Part shown: in pieces, positions 41,690 through 53,100 of the stretch
Layout: each line of letters begins with the position of its first letter
Numbering within the stretch: the first letter of the stretch is position 1
DNA from: Strongyloides papillosus
Taxonomy: Eukaryota > Nematoda > Chromadorea > Rhabditida > Strongyloididae
DNA: 64,000 nt
Assembly: GCA_005656395.1 (NCBI GenBank)
Contig: SRSI01000078.1
Span: forward strand, 1,116,001 to 1,180,000
Reading direction: 5' to 3'
Notes under the pieces: model-generated
Databases searched by the model: none
What the model was told of the DNA's origin: nothing
The model's input: only the letters and a program-made list of their open reading frames with translations
Translations under genes and position numbers: made by a program

Positions 41690-43375
41690 AATTAATCAAC
41701 GTATTACTAATATTAAACTCAAGTTGCACAAAAACTCCTCCGTCATCCAAAATGTTCCTATATTTAACTAATTAAATTTAATAGTAACCGACACAAAAAA
41801 AACATTCATATTTTCTTTATATTTACAAATGTAATAGCAATTTTGCAAAAAAAGAATAACATTTTTTAGTTTTATGGTGAGAAGATACAAAATCAATTAT
41901 TAACTAACAATACTGTCTTTACTATATGCGCCATATCCTACTGTCCAATGGTCAAAAACAATTTTTCGCTCTTAAGCCTAACAACAATATACACAAAATT
42001 CACAACTAATTTTTTTAAAGGCTTTTTTCTTATTTTTTTTACATAAATTAATTAATCAATAGTAAATTGTCTTAATTTTTTTTATTATTATTTAACAATA
42101 AAATTTGGATGAACATTTATTTTTTTTAATACAACAATATTTTTTAAATATAATATTTATTTTTAAATTAATCGCTAATAAAAATTTTTTTCTGTTAATT
42201 TATATAAATAGTTTGAATTAAAATGTTTACATTTTCAAAATCTTTTAAATATAAACGAACATTTCGATAAAGGATGAATAAACCAGTCAAATTGATTAAG
42301 TAAAATAAATATATATGACTATTCTGGTTATATTGTTATCTCTAATGCAATGGTTTTATTGCTGAAAGGTAAATTTATTAGTATGATTCATTCTAATTTT
42401 TCTTCAATGTCATCACCTTTTGAACAATATGAAATTAAAAAATAGCTTATTCCAAAGTATTAGTATATCTATTTCACTCATCTATTCATAAAATTTTTAA
42501 TTATATATACAACTATTTAAAAAAATTATTTATTTTTATTCAATATTTATTGCTTTTAAAAATATAAAGATGGATCATATTATTAATAACAATGACTCAT
42601 AATATTTATATAAAAACTTTCTTTATTGAGATTAAATATAATTATAAAATTATTTTTATTATTTAATCATTTACTTATAAATTATTTTTATGATATTCAC
42701 AACATTTGAATTATTACACATTACATAACATATAATTATTATATATTTGCATCCTTTTAAAATATATATTAATTAATACATAAAGCAAAATAATTTATAA
42801 GTTTAATACCTCTACAATTTTAATGTTAGGCATTTCTTTAGTACTCACCCAGTGTAAAGTGTACTAGTTTCTTGAAAAACATTCTACATTATATCTCTAG
42901 TATATGGTAGGTATACTTATAAAGTTAAGCACGACAACCACATTCAAATATTTTAGGTAATTAAGGATGTTATATGAGATATTGTTATAACTACACCTGC
43001 TAGTTAGATTTATATATATATATATACAACCAACATTACAAAATTAAATTAATTATGTGTATAGTTTTAATTCTACAAATTTATTCAATCTCCACTGATC
43101 TCTATTTTAGAGAAACAAAAATACTATGGTATTTTTATTGAATATATGTTTGAATTGTTTGCATGACTAATCAAGGAAATGTTTTAAATATTTTTTATTT
43201 TATCAATATATATTGATTTCTAAAATTTCGTCACTTCTTAGTATTTATATTTTTTTAATCACTAAACATATTTTTTATAATGGTACATTTTATTTTTAAT
43301 CTTTATCTGGTTGACTGTATACATAGACATTTATAATTTTAGTATTAATAACATATAAATAAATAAAAATTTTAG
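41690..43375. other. intergenic AT-rich DNA
   Basis: Contains the Argonaute 3' UTR; AATAAA at 42097-42102 is one candidate end. A (TA)n-like run is at about 43010-43026. No gene recognised. Confidence 0.45.
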
Positions 43376-43386
43376 ATTCAATAAAA

Positions 43387-43758
43387 ATGCATTTGAATGT
43401 ACAAATGATATTTATCATTACATTATGTTATTTAATCACCATACCAAATATTATTAATGCTAGCTGGTTTGACGATTTAACAGATACAATTTCGAATGGA
43501 CTTAATTCAGCTGCTGACTACATTAAACAAACTGCTGCACCAACAATAAAAAATAAGACAGAGGAAATTAAGACAACATTACAAGATCCAGAAACATATA
43601 AAAGCTTTAAAGAATGGGTTAATAGTGTTGCAATTCCAACAATAAAAGAGAAAGCATCTGCTGCTGGTGAATATGTGAAGACCGATGTCCTACCGGAACT
43701 TAAAAAAATTTATGAAGCAATAAAACACAACGAAACTGAAGGTCAATCAAGAAGATAA
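43387..43758 (+). CDS. small secreted amphipathic-helix protein, unknown function
   Basis: Single exon, 123 residues. A signal peptide (about 1-26, ending near INA) precedes a cysteine-free, highly charged helical region. Two segments look like diverged internal repeats of a helix: DYIKQTAAPTIKNKTEEIK and NSVAIPTIKEKASAAGEYVK (shared A-x-PTIK-x-K). TTTTAG just before the ATG suggests trans-splicing. The composition resembles apolipoprotein- or SXP-like abundant secreted worm proteins, but I do not recognise a family and assign no function. It converges on the neighbouring secreted protein gene with 165 bp between stop codons. Confidence 0.75.
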   Translation: MHLNVQMIFIITLCYLITIPNIINASWFDDLTDTISNGLNSAADYIKQTAAPTIKNKTEEIKTTLQDPETYKSFKEWVNSVAIPTIKEKASAAGEYVKTDVLPELKKIYEAIKHNETEGQSRR

Positions 43759-43923
43759 AATCACCTATTATTGCAAAGATATAAAAAATAATATTTATAT
43801 AAATTTGATTTTTTACTTCCAATGAAATTTTTTTTATTAACTAATTGTAAAAATAATTTTCAAATAAAATTATTTATTTTTTTGTATTTCAATGAAATTT
43901 TTAAATGTAACATTAAAGTATGA

Positions 43924-44761
43924 TTAAGTAACAGTAGACGTAATAATTTGTGTAGTACTGTAATCACTAACTGTTGGTGAAGCTGTTTGAGTTTGTGAAA
44001 CGGGAGCACTTTCTGTAGATGCTACAATTTCTGACGTTTTTGTAGGTGACGAAATGCTTGAACTTTCCGTGCCTTGTGTTGTGCCACCACTAGCTATTGT
44101 AAATGAAGTTGGCAATGTAGAAATTATTTCTGAACTTGTAGATGATAAAGAGCTTGTTGAAAGACTTGGTAAAATTGTACTTGGTGATTCTGAACAGTCC
44201 TCATAAGCTTTTACGTAGCATAGATAGATACTATTATCATTTGAAGTTTGATTCATCTCGTTAACATACTCCTGAATGGATGCTAATGATTCATCTGTTT
44301 TTTGAAGATTAATTTCAGTTGCTTCAACCTTATTCAAAAGATCAGTATATATTGAAGTTAAATTGCCAAGTTCATCTTCAATTTTTCTAACATTATCTTC
44401 AATATTCTGTAATGAAGTATTAAATTGATTGGAAAGATTTTGTTCAATTGTTTCATCGGTTGCCTCAATTATTTTATCGTTATCAATTTTACTTTTAATG
44501 TAGCTAGAAAGTTCATTTGACATGCCTGGAATTGTAATATTATAAACACATACTCCATTATTACAATCTTTTCTAAATTCTAAAAATATATTTATATTTT
44601 AAAATTATTGGCATACTTGTATGAGTATAATTTATACTAATTTGTGGTCCTATTGGTAAAACTGTTGATAATGAAACATCGGTAGTATCAAAAATCCGGC
44701 ATTTAGCTTGTGAAAAAAACAAAAAAATAGCTAATAAATTAAAGAAATGATATCTTTTCAT
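43924..44761 (-). CDS. secreted coiled-coil, Ser/Thr-rich (mucin-like) protein
   Basis: Exons 44761-44617 and 44579-43924 with a 37-bp intron give 266 residues. A signal peptide (about 1-21, cut near AKC) is followed by a short Cys-containing segment (RKDCNNGVCVYNIT). A predicted coiled coil of about 90 residues follows (NIEDNVRKIEDELGNLTSIYTDLL), then a second Cys pair (CYVKAYEDC). The last 80 residues are almost only Ser/Thr with Pro, Val and Glu, ideal for dense O-glycosylation. N-glycosylation sequons such as NYTH, NITI and NLTS are present. No membrane segment lies at the C-terminus. Likely a secreted surface-coat or excretory/secretory glycoprotein; no family recognised. Confidence 0.75.
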
Positions 44762-44769
44762 TATATATA

Positions 44770-46530
44770 TTTTTCTTAAAAGTTGAAATTAAGTTAAAAT
44801 ATCGTAAACGGTAATTATTCAATAAAAATGATTTATCATCTTAACGTTATTTATTGGATGATTATAAATACACTTAATAAGTACATAATTCTAGTGATAA
44901 AATATGATTTTAGGTGTACCATTTTGATAATATAATTTATTGACACATTAATCTACAAAATTACTTTATCATTAACTAATGAATGTACATACTTTTAAGG
45001 GGAATCAAAAATATTATCTAATCTATTTTTCAATTAAACACATTGTTTGTATAAAGCATTCTTAATCTTATAAAACGACTATTTTAATAATTGTATTCAA
45101 TTAACTTTTCGTTTTTCATATGTTTATTGGTGTTTGCAAAAGACTTTAAAAGTAAAGTTATAAAAATTCTCTGACATTTAATATATTCTCCAGACGTTAT
45201 TTTATCGGATTAAATATATTTTTATCATTTTAAAATTTTAGGAATTTGAAAAATTAAAAAATAAAAATTCAGTAAACAATGGCAAATTTAAATTTATTCT
45301 TTAAAAAGATGAGAATTGTTTTATATATTTTGTTTATAATCAACGATTGAAATGTTATCAAGAGGTGAATTATGATGGATAATATATTAATAATTAAAAA
45401 ATACTTTAATTAAAATTATCTTATTTTGTTAAAAAAGACAAAATGTATGCAAAATTTTCATATATTATTCAATCTTTTTAAATAATTTACTTTTTAAACA
45501 CTATTTGAAGTTATTTTTTAAAAAAATGTCAAACTTTGTAGTAGTTTTTTATTAAAAATCTTTGATTCATTTTCAAGTTTATACTTTTTTACTTTGTCGA
45601 TTTACATTATCCTTTCATTACCACTATTTATATCTTTAGTTACAAATCATACTTATGATCATTTATTTAATTTTTCTTCTTTCCATTATTTTTTGCATTA
45701 AAACTATTATACAATAATTAGAAGAAGTTGTTAGATTTATCTATTGTTATTGTTGATTTTCTTTTACGAATTATGCTTAATTTTTTTTCTTGCCAACAAT
45801 CTATCTTCTCCTATATATCTTCAATTAGCTTGTTATTAAAATCATTCTTTTTTCTATTAATGCAAAATTTTTCGGTTGATTAATTATAACACGTGTAGAT
45901 TTTGATTAGGTAATAAATTACCATCAAGTACTCTCTCTTTATATTATAATTATAAAAATTGTATATTTAGTTTTTATTTTAAAGCTTTAAATTATTTTAT
46001 AAAAATTGTTTTTCACAATTAATAAATATAAAAAAGCACTTTGTTTTACTTTTAATATATAAAGAAAATAATTTCAAGTTTATATATTTTCAAACAGTAA
46101 TTATTTAAATATTTAAACGCTTTTACTTTTTTTCCTTTTAAATTAATCAAAATGCATTCTATAATCATTTAATCGATGGAACTATCAAGATTGTGCCGTA
46201 GTTATTACATTTTTATAAGTTATTTAAACTAAAATATTTTGATTAATTACTTCTAATAGTTTTAACATTGAAGTAGTATAAATATATTTGCACAAAAAAA
46301 TTGATAAAAAATTACCCAGACAATTTACTTAGATTTATTGTGATTTTGGGCACTATATTCTTACAAAGTATGTTGGAAAGATGTAACTTATTCTTGAATG
46401 TTTTAACTTATTTCCATTAAATTAGTATAAATTACAAACTTTGTTTTTTGCCAACGTTGATTTTATTGTGTTTATCTGTCTTAATTATTCCTATAGTAAT
46501 ATTTCTACTTTCCATTTTAAATATATTTTC
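44770..46530. other. intergenic AT-rich DNA
   Basis: Head-to-head spacer between the mucin-like (-) and LAMTOR1-like (+) genes. No exon or RNA gene recognised. Confidence 0.45.
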
Positions 46531-46539
46531 ATAGATTTG

Positions 46540-47197
46540 ATGGTTGAAATTAAATTATTTTTCAAAGTGGTTTGCCCATGTTTTTTTGGGCATATTGATG
46601 ATGAGGTCCCATTAATGAATGATGCAATAGAGAGTACTGATAGTCAGATGAATTATTCGCTTAATCAAAGGTACGTAATTATATTTATATTTAAAATAGA
46701 TTTTTAAAGAGAAACCCAATCTGTTGAAACACCAAATTCAAGAAAATCATCAAAGAGAACTTTTAATAATTCACGTTATCGTAAAAATGAAGTCAAAAGG
46801 GATGATGAAACCGAACGTGCATTGAATGAAATACTTGATAGAACAAGAGATGTATGTATAAATTTTTTTATTAAATTATTTTTAGAGAATGATAAATATT
46901 AATGAATTCAGAGAAGAAATTAATTTTGATAAATTCCGAAGCATGATAGACAATGAAAAGTACATGGAAGAAATAAATGCTCATGATAGATTGTATAAAG
47001 ATATTATAAAACAAGATTGTCTTTTGGAACCAACTATAAATGATGACAATTTAATTGAATTGCTGACAAAAGCAAATGGTTTATCAATAGAAGAATCTGA
47101 AGATATGAAAAAAATGCTAAACTGCTTTAATGATAAATTAAAAACAGTGAGTGCATTTGAATTTGATGAACCATTGGTTGTGTATATGGACCTTTAA
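46540..47197 (+). CDS. LAMTOR1 (p18)-like Ragulator subunit
   Basis: Exons 46540-46670, 46710-46851 and 46886-47197, frame-consistent, 194 residues. LNEILDRTRDRMININEF aligns with the LAMTOR1 segment LLSSILAKTASNIIDVS. A helix with KYMEEINAHDRL matches the EYMDRARQYSTRL region, and AFEFDEPLVVYMDL matches the C-terminal EELVVQF end. This identifies the lysosomal membrane scaffold of Ragulator, which anchors Rag GTPases and TORC1. The predicted N-terminus is MVEIKLFFKVVCPCFFGHIDDE: two cysteines suited to palmitoylation, but at positions 12 and 14 and without the usual Met-Gly-Cys-Cys. The exon 2 acceptor is TTTTTAAAG, slightly unusual; a nearer TAG would bring in a stop. The start is the least certain part. 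Confidence 0.65.
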
Positions 47198-47690
47198 TTT
47201 TCCAAAAATTTTAAAATTGATAGTGCATAATATTGTCAACACATCATTTTTACATAGAATTTTCAATCTTTGGTTTTTTTAAATCATACTGTATATTAAA
47301 TCTCTCAAAATCTTCACAAAAATATTATATTCTAATATTGATTTACTATTTAGGTACGATTTTATAATGTAATGTGATTTACAAAAAAAATTGATAACAT
47401 ATTTTAAATATTTTCTATAGTTTATAGAAATTATTCTTATTTAATTGTCTGGTAAAACTTACTACTTTGAAATAATATTGTTTGTAATTACTATTCACTA
47501 GAAAGAACCTATAACATTTTTATAGTTTATTTTATAAAAATAAATCACTATTTTTAAATGTCTTTGTTTAAAAATTCATACTTTATCATAATGTTTTAAA
47601 TAAAGAGTGTTTGTAAAATTACAAAAAGTATGGTTGTATATATTTATATATGATAATATGAACTCCAGAATTTAAGAGTTATCTACTTCA

Positions 47691-47770
47691 AATATGCTAC
47701 ATCTTTGTCATTTTTGCTCCATCTTTTTAACCAATTTGCGCCATCTTTGTACATTTTTGCGACATCTTTT
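47691..47770 (+). repeat. left arm of fold-back element
   Basis: About four tandem diverged units of GC(T/G)(A/C)CATCTTT plus about 10 bp spacer. Pairs with the right arm at 48163-48276. Confidence 0.7.
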
Positions 47771-48162
47771 TTTCAGACGATAGACAATCGCTTGTCTATG
47801 GTTACTCATATTTTTTTCTTTTTTTAATACCATTTCGCTTGATCATAGGTGACCATGGGCAAGCTGATTTCCATCGTCTCTTTTTTAATTTAATTAGAAT
47901 AGGGGTTACTGTAAAGTGCGTTGCCGTGTGTAAACTGAATCCAATGGAATAATCAAAAAATAAGTTAGCAAAAAATAAAAAAGGATGCTATTTCGCTTGC
48001 CCATATTATGTATGTTTTTTAAAAAAACCATTTTTGTTACCCAATGGACAAGCGAAAGTCACTTTTTCCAATTTAATTCTACTTTATTTTAATAATATTA
48101 TTTTACTCTTTAACATACCTAAATTATGTTGAAGAATAATTTATTTGGTATGAAAGATACAC

Positions 48163-48276
48163 GTCGCAAAAATGTACTAAGATGGTGCAAATTGGCAAAA
48201 AAGATGGCGCAAAATGTACAAAGATGGCACAAAATGCCATAAGATGTAGCAAATTCTACAAAGATGTAGCATATTT
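48163..48276 (-). repeat. right arm of fold-back element
   Basis: About five tandem units reading AAGATGGCGCAAAATGTACA with substitutions; inverted relative to the left arm. Confidence 0.7.
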
Positions 48277-48304
48277 AATGTTGTTAACTGTTAAATTCCA
48301 TTTT

Positions 48305-49895
48305 CCTGATAAATAAACCATAGAATAGTAAAAAACTTAAATTATATAAAATAACATAAGTAAAATTTGTAAATTAATGTATTTATTCTTGAATTCGTAA
48401 AGCATAAAAAAACTATAAAGGCATGTAAATAATTGATCAAAGAATAACTTCCCCCAGTGTTTCTCTGTGTTTCTGATTAAAACAATTGTTAGTAAGTGTC
48501 TAATTAGCCCTTTATATATATTTATTTTGGTGACAATGTAACGTTATTATCACAAGTAGACACAATGTTAACCAAAGTAAAAAAAAAGTTAGATTCATAT
48601 TCTAGCGAGCAAGAAATTATTGAAAAAATTTCAAACACGCAAAACTATTAAAAATTTTTTATTCCAAGCAATGAAATTGTCCTGTTGAACTCAATATTCA
48701 TCAATTCAATAGTTCTGTTCAAAAAAAGATCAGTACTATTATACTGAATCATTGAGAAGCCAATATAGATTCGTTTTAAACATTATAGGGAGTTACTTCA
48801 TGGGATGTATAGATTGCTATCATTTTTTGGTAACAATGACTAGAAATGGTTTATCTTTATTAGGTTGGTACAAACGTTTTGTCGCATTTTTTATAGTCAA
48901 TTTTTGTCATCAAAAAATATCATTACAAGATATATAAAATTAAGTGATCATTATAATTGGATAGTATCACCTTTTAACTTTATAATTTCTAAAATCAAAA
49001 TTTGTTTTATTATTTGCACAAAATAAAAAACGTATATTTTTCTTTCTAAATAATTATTTTTTGTCCTATGAGTAAAAATATATCCAAGCTTTTACCTAAT
49101 TAAAAAAAATTTCTACCACCATTGCAAAACGAAATAAATTTTTCCATTAAATTAAATAAGCAAAGTTTGTTCAATTTAAATTTTAAGTGTACTGATATTT
49201 AAGTTTTTAGTGACTAAAATTATTTTTTTAACTTAAGTAATGTAATTAAGTAATTTCATAATTTCAATTCAATAATCATAAAAGATATAATAGTTGCGAA
49301 TTTATAAAAATTAAAAGTAATTGCTTCTATATATTTGAAGAATACCGAGTGGCGTACTAAAGCTTGAAAAAAATTAAATATTGTTTAATATATTGCTTGG
49401 CATTTCCTAAAGTTATTATATTGAAATTTAATAAACAATGGAAGTATTAATAAGAATATTTATTTCACATAATCGTTTAATAATAACAAAATATTTTTAA
49501 TAATATTAATACATTTTGGTTCACGTAGGGCTTTTCTAAAAATTTGTATATATAACACTACTTATTTTGAAATAAAAATGTAGTAATATAATTATTTTGT
49601 AACTAAAATACATATATTTTTTGCTCTACAGATTTCATAAAAAAGTTTAGATTCTGAGCGGAATTATAGATTTTTAACTTTTAGGTACATTTTTTCAACT
49701 TCAAATGCATTAAACTTTTTTTTGTAAAAAATTATTATTATGTTTGCCATTGATTATAAAACAGCAACTACTTTTCTACATACTCTTTTTAATATCATGA
49801 AAATAGAACCTCAACAATTATGTTTATTTATTTGTTTATCACCCATTAATCAGAATACAAAATAATTTTTATATAGTGAGGGTCAAGATTATTTC
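48305..49895. other. AT-rich DNA without recognised gene
   Basis: No supported gene. The frame at 48752-48937 lacks domains or splice continuity and was not accepted. Confidence 0.4.
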
Positions 49896-49904
49896 ACCTT
49901 AAAA

Positions 49905-50165
49905 ATGTTTAGTAGTTGGTTCAAGAATCTGCGAGAAAGACGTCCAACTGGTCTCTTTGTACAGTATTAATATGTTGTTACTAGGTAAATTGATGATATT
50001 GCTTCTTTTATTCTCTCTTTTGATACACCTAGTATATCCAAACCAAAATTTGATGATTCTTTATTTAGTAGCCAAAGATTGTCGTTAGATTTGAAACTTC
50101 TACAATTCAGGAAACCAACTTTTAGGAACAATTTTATTAGTTGGAGGTTGAATAATCTTTGAGGC
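49905..50165 (+). mobile_element. decayed non-LTR retrotransposon 3' end (CR1/Jockey-like)
   Basis: Conceptual translation, interrupted by stops, reads NLRERRPTGLFVQY, then DDIASFILSFDTP, then LQFRKPTFRNNFISWRLNNL. This follows the C-terminal pattern after the reverse transcriptase of CR1/Jockey-type LINEs (L-x-x-RR-x-x-GDL...R-x-x-FF-x-x-R-x-x-x-W). The piece is less AT-rich than its flanks. The family call rests on pattern memory only. Confidence 0.4.
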
Positions 50166-50219
50166 AGCCTTCAGATCCGGTTGCCATCCCAAGATCTTCA
50201 TTAGGGGACTTAATCAATA

Positions 50220-51200
50220 GTTAGTTTAGCAAAATCTATTTAATTTAGAGAAAATATTGCAAAAGCGACACTTTTAAGATGACATGTTGAAAAGTCCTCA
50301 ACAATTATGTTGAATTTTAAAAAAAAATTTGATTTTTCTCGAAATTTTTATGTTTTTCAAAAATAAAATTTTATTGGGTAATTTTTAACAATGTGCTATG
50401 AGTATTACGATAGATTAAATAAATATCTATCAAATGAGTATAGAGTATTGTTATATAATAAGTATTTATTTATATAATATATAAAAGATACGAAGTAAAA
50501 ATATGTAAAAAAAGTGACAAATAATCATAAATCACCGTATATATAGTCATATATACAATGAATATAGCTAAAGAATGACATGTTATGTCAGAAGTATTAT
50601 ATACAATTAAATTAATAAAAAAGTTATGAATAAACAAATATTGAAACAATTGTAAAAAAATATAGCCAACCATATTTTATAATTCAATCGTGAAAATCAA
50701 AGGCGCTTACATGCAGTTATCAAGATTTAAAACACAATGCATTATTTGCACCACTCTACTTTTATGCAGAAAAAAAAATTAACAATTGAGAGAAAAATGC
50801 TACTTAATGAGTTTAATAACGAAATTCAAAAATTAAAAAAGAAATATCACATTAACATAATATACATAGACACAGATTTTAACTGTATTTTTTTATGAAT
50901 CAGATCAATCTGACTACATAGAGTAAGAAAGAGAAGGTAAAAGTCCAAAGATTAAAGTCTAGATAAGTTTTTTATATATAAATAAGAGTTTTTTTATATT
51001 TTACCATTCATCCCTTTATTCATTTATTGTAATAATCATCTTATATATTGTAGACCGTAAGTCACTATTTTTTATATGTAATGTTTTTATTATTAATGTA
51101 GGTGGCCACGGTGTTGTATCTTATATTGTTATTATTACTGTATCCTTTCTTAAGATTCCAATAGAAGTTTATAAGATTAGTATAGTCATCACTTATAAAA
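50220..51200. other. unassigned AT-rich DNA
   Basis: No gene recognised. It may include the 5' part of the decayed LINE that becomes recognisable at about 51.2 kb. Confidence 0.35.
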
Positions 51201-52383
51201 TTTACTATAGGAAAACACAGATCTAAATCGAGAGACAAGAAGGGAATGAAAATAATATAATATTACATTTAACCCTGTTCAGCGAACAATCTAACAGCGA
51301 TTAATACTTTTTTCAAGAAAAAGTTCGGCAAAAAATGGGCCCATTAGCTAAAAACATTGAAATATCTGAAACACTACAAGAAATAACAGATATAAAGAAA
51401 TAAAGAAGAAAAATCATAACAAAATATCTAGAAATTGATTGTACATTACCAAATGGGATAAAATATATGATAAATTACGAATTAAGTTTTAGAGAAAGTG
51501 TTTAACTCAACACTCAGTGATCATAGATTAATAAAAGTCAAATGTACAACAGACAATATTAAAGCTGATACTAAATTTTTTAAAATTTTTCAAAAAAAGA
51601 AGATCATCTCTCAACATGTTATGTACCAACAAAAAATAGAATTAAAATAAATAATAAGTTGAATGGCGAAATTAACGATATTTTAGATTTAAAGTACAAA
51701 AATATTTTTGATAACATCATATATAAAAGAAGAAAGTACATTGAAATCGAAAAATGGAGTAAAAAGTCAGTGAAAAAAATTAAAGAACATAAAACAAAAA
51801 AGTCTTAAATACTGGAAAAAAGAATGTACAAAATTAGAAACTAATTGTTAAATTATTAAGAAAACAAATAAGAATAACAAAAAATGACATCAATTTACGG
51901 AAAGAAATAATAAAAAAGATTTATTTTAAGTAGTCGATTACCGGAAAGAGCACTTTTTTAATTAAACTTTCTACTAAATAACTCAAAAGTTAAAACAAAA
52001 GACTTTGAAAAGTTCTTTATGAATTTTACAATCCAAATGGTAAAGAAACGAAATTAATGAATGATTGTGAACATTCAATAAAGAAAAAATTTTAAAAGGA
52101 AAAACAATTCAAATGATGATAAACTTATATTCTTCTCTATCAAAGAGATATAAGAACACAGAAAAAAATATTAATATCAATTTAATATAGCAAATGAGAG
52201 TAGACTTTATAAATATAGCCGAAATTCTAGTTTTATTAAATGATCAACAATTACCAGAAGAAATGAACAAATATTCTATACATGGTAATCCAAAATGTTT
52301 TAAAAAAATAAACTTATTTTGATTGGAAAGAACCCAAATAATTAATCACCGGAAGATCACCATTCAATTTTCATTAGCTTATA

Positions 52384-52412
52384 AGAGGGTCATTCAATAA
52401 GTAAAGAGACAA
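52384..52412 (+). repeat. mariner left terminal inverted repeat
   Basis: Inverted match to 53072-53100, 28 of 29 bases. Confidence 0.9.
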
Positions 52413-53071
52413 ATGATCATAACTCAAAAATTTATTATCGTATAAATTACAAATTTTACTCATTTTTTGACATAATCCCCTGCCGCATTTATATACTTGT
52501 CCGATCCTTTCATGAGCTTTCTAATGCCAATGGCGAAGAAATGTTTACTCTAAGAACCTAGTCATTTCTGTAATTTTTCCTTTACCTCTTCATTATCGTT
52601 AAATCTTACTTAATAAAAAGAATATTTGAGAAGCCCAAACAAACTAAAAATTTGATTATTAACGGTCTGGACTGTACTGTGAATGTGACGAAATCTCTCA
52701 ACCAAGCCTTTTCACAACTTTTTTTACGATAAATCAGTTTACTTTAAATTAGCGAATGAATTGTGCTTACACTTGTACTAAATTTTTTCAGAAATTTGCA
52801 CGATTTATACAGCTTCTACCATATTGCTTAAGCATCCGGGAATAGTTTTTGTAAGGTTTAACCTTGTTTAAAACATGGAATCTTTTACAGAACGTTGTTC
52901 CTCCTAATTACAGTTTTTAAGTGTGAACATCATCATTAGATAGTTAAATATAGTTAATTTAAAGCGAAAACTTTTTATTGCAAATTATGTAGAAATGAAG
53001 AGAACAGTTCTTATTTCATGATTTATTTCTCATCATCGTTTTTATTTTGCTATTTTTTTATATATGATGAC

Positions 53072-53100
53072 TTGTCTCTTTACTTATTGAATGACCCTCG
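53072..53100 (-). repeat. mariner right terminal inverted repeat
   Basis: Partner of 52384-52412. Confidence 0.9.

Larger units (their letters stand above)
47665..48302. mobile_element. fold-back (inverted-repeat) element with repeat-built arms
   Basis: Two imperfect inverted arms (about 47665-47772 and 48160-48302) match in opposite orientation. Both begin with a GAATTTAA(G/C)AGTTA-type end, then AAATATGCTACATCTTTGT, then several copies of a 19-21 bp unit around GCGCCATCTTTGTACA. The middle has further nested inverted pieces, such as TTTCGCTTG/CAAGCGAAA and CTTGCCCAT/ATGGGCAAG. No transposase frame is present, so it is a non-autonomous fold-back or MITE-like element. I could not identify a target duplication with confidence. 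Confidence 0.75.
52384..53100 (-). mobile_element. internally deleted mariner transposon with 28-bp perfect TIRs
   Basis: The ends are inverted copies identical over 28 bases (start GAGGGTCATTCAATAAG), with only the outermost base differing. TA dinucleotides at 52382-52383 and 53101-53102 fit a Tc1/mariner target duplication. The minus strand translates, with stops, to the C-terminal part of a mariner transposase: VRFNDNEEVKEKLQK, then FFAIGIRKLMKGSDKYIN. At 717 bp it is about half of a full mariner, so the N-terminal and DDD catalytic portion is largely missing. Non-autonomous relic. Confidence 0.85.

Noticed and set aside
47691..48276. Repeat units of about 20 bp as a possible CRISPR-like array
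   Set aside because: Units are diverged, adjacent without unique spacers, inverted between two arms, and the genome is eukaryotic; fits a fold-back element.
48752..48937. 61-codon open frame after the fold-back element
   Set aside because: No signal peptide, domain, splice continuity or upstream acceptor; expected by chance in this composition.
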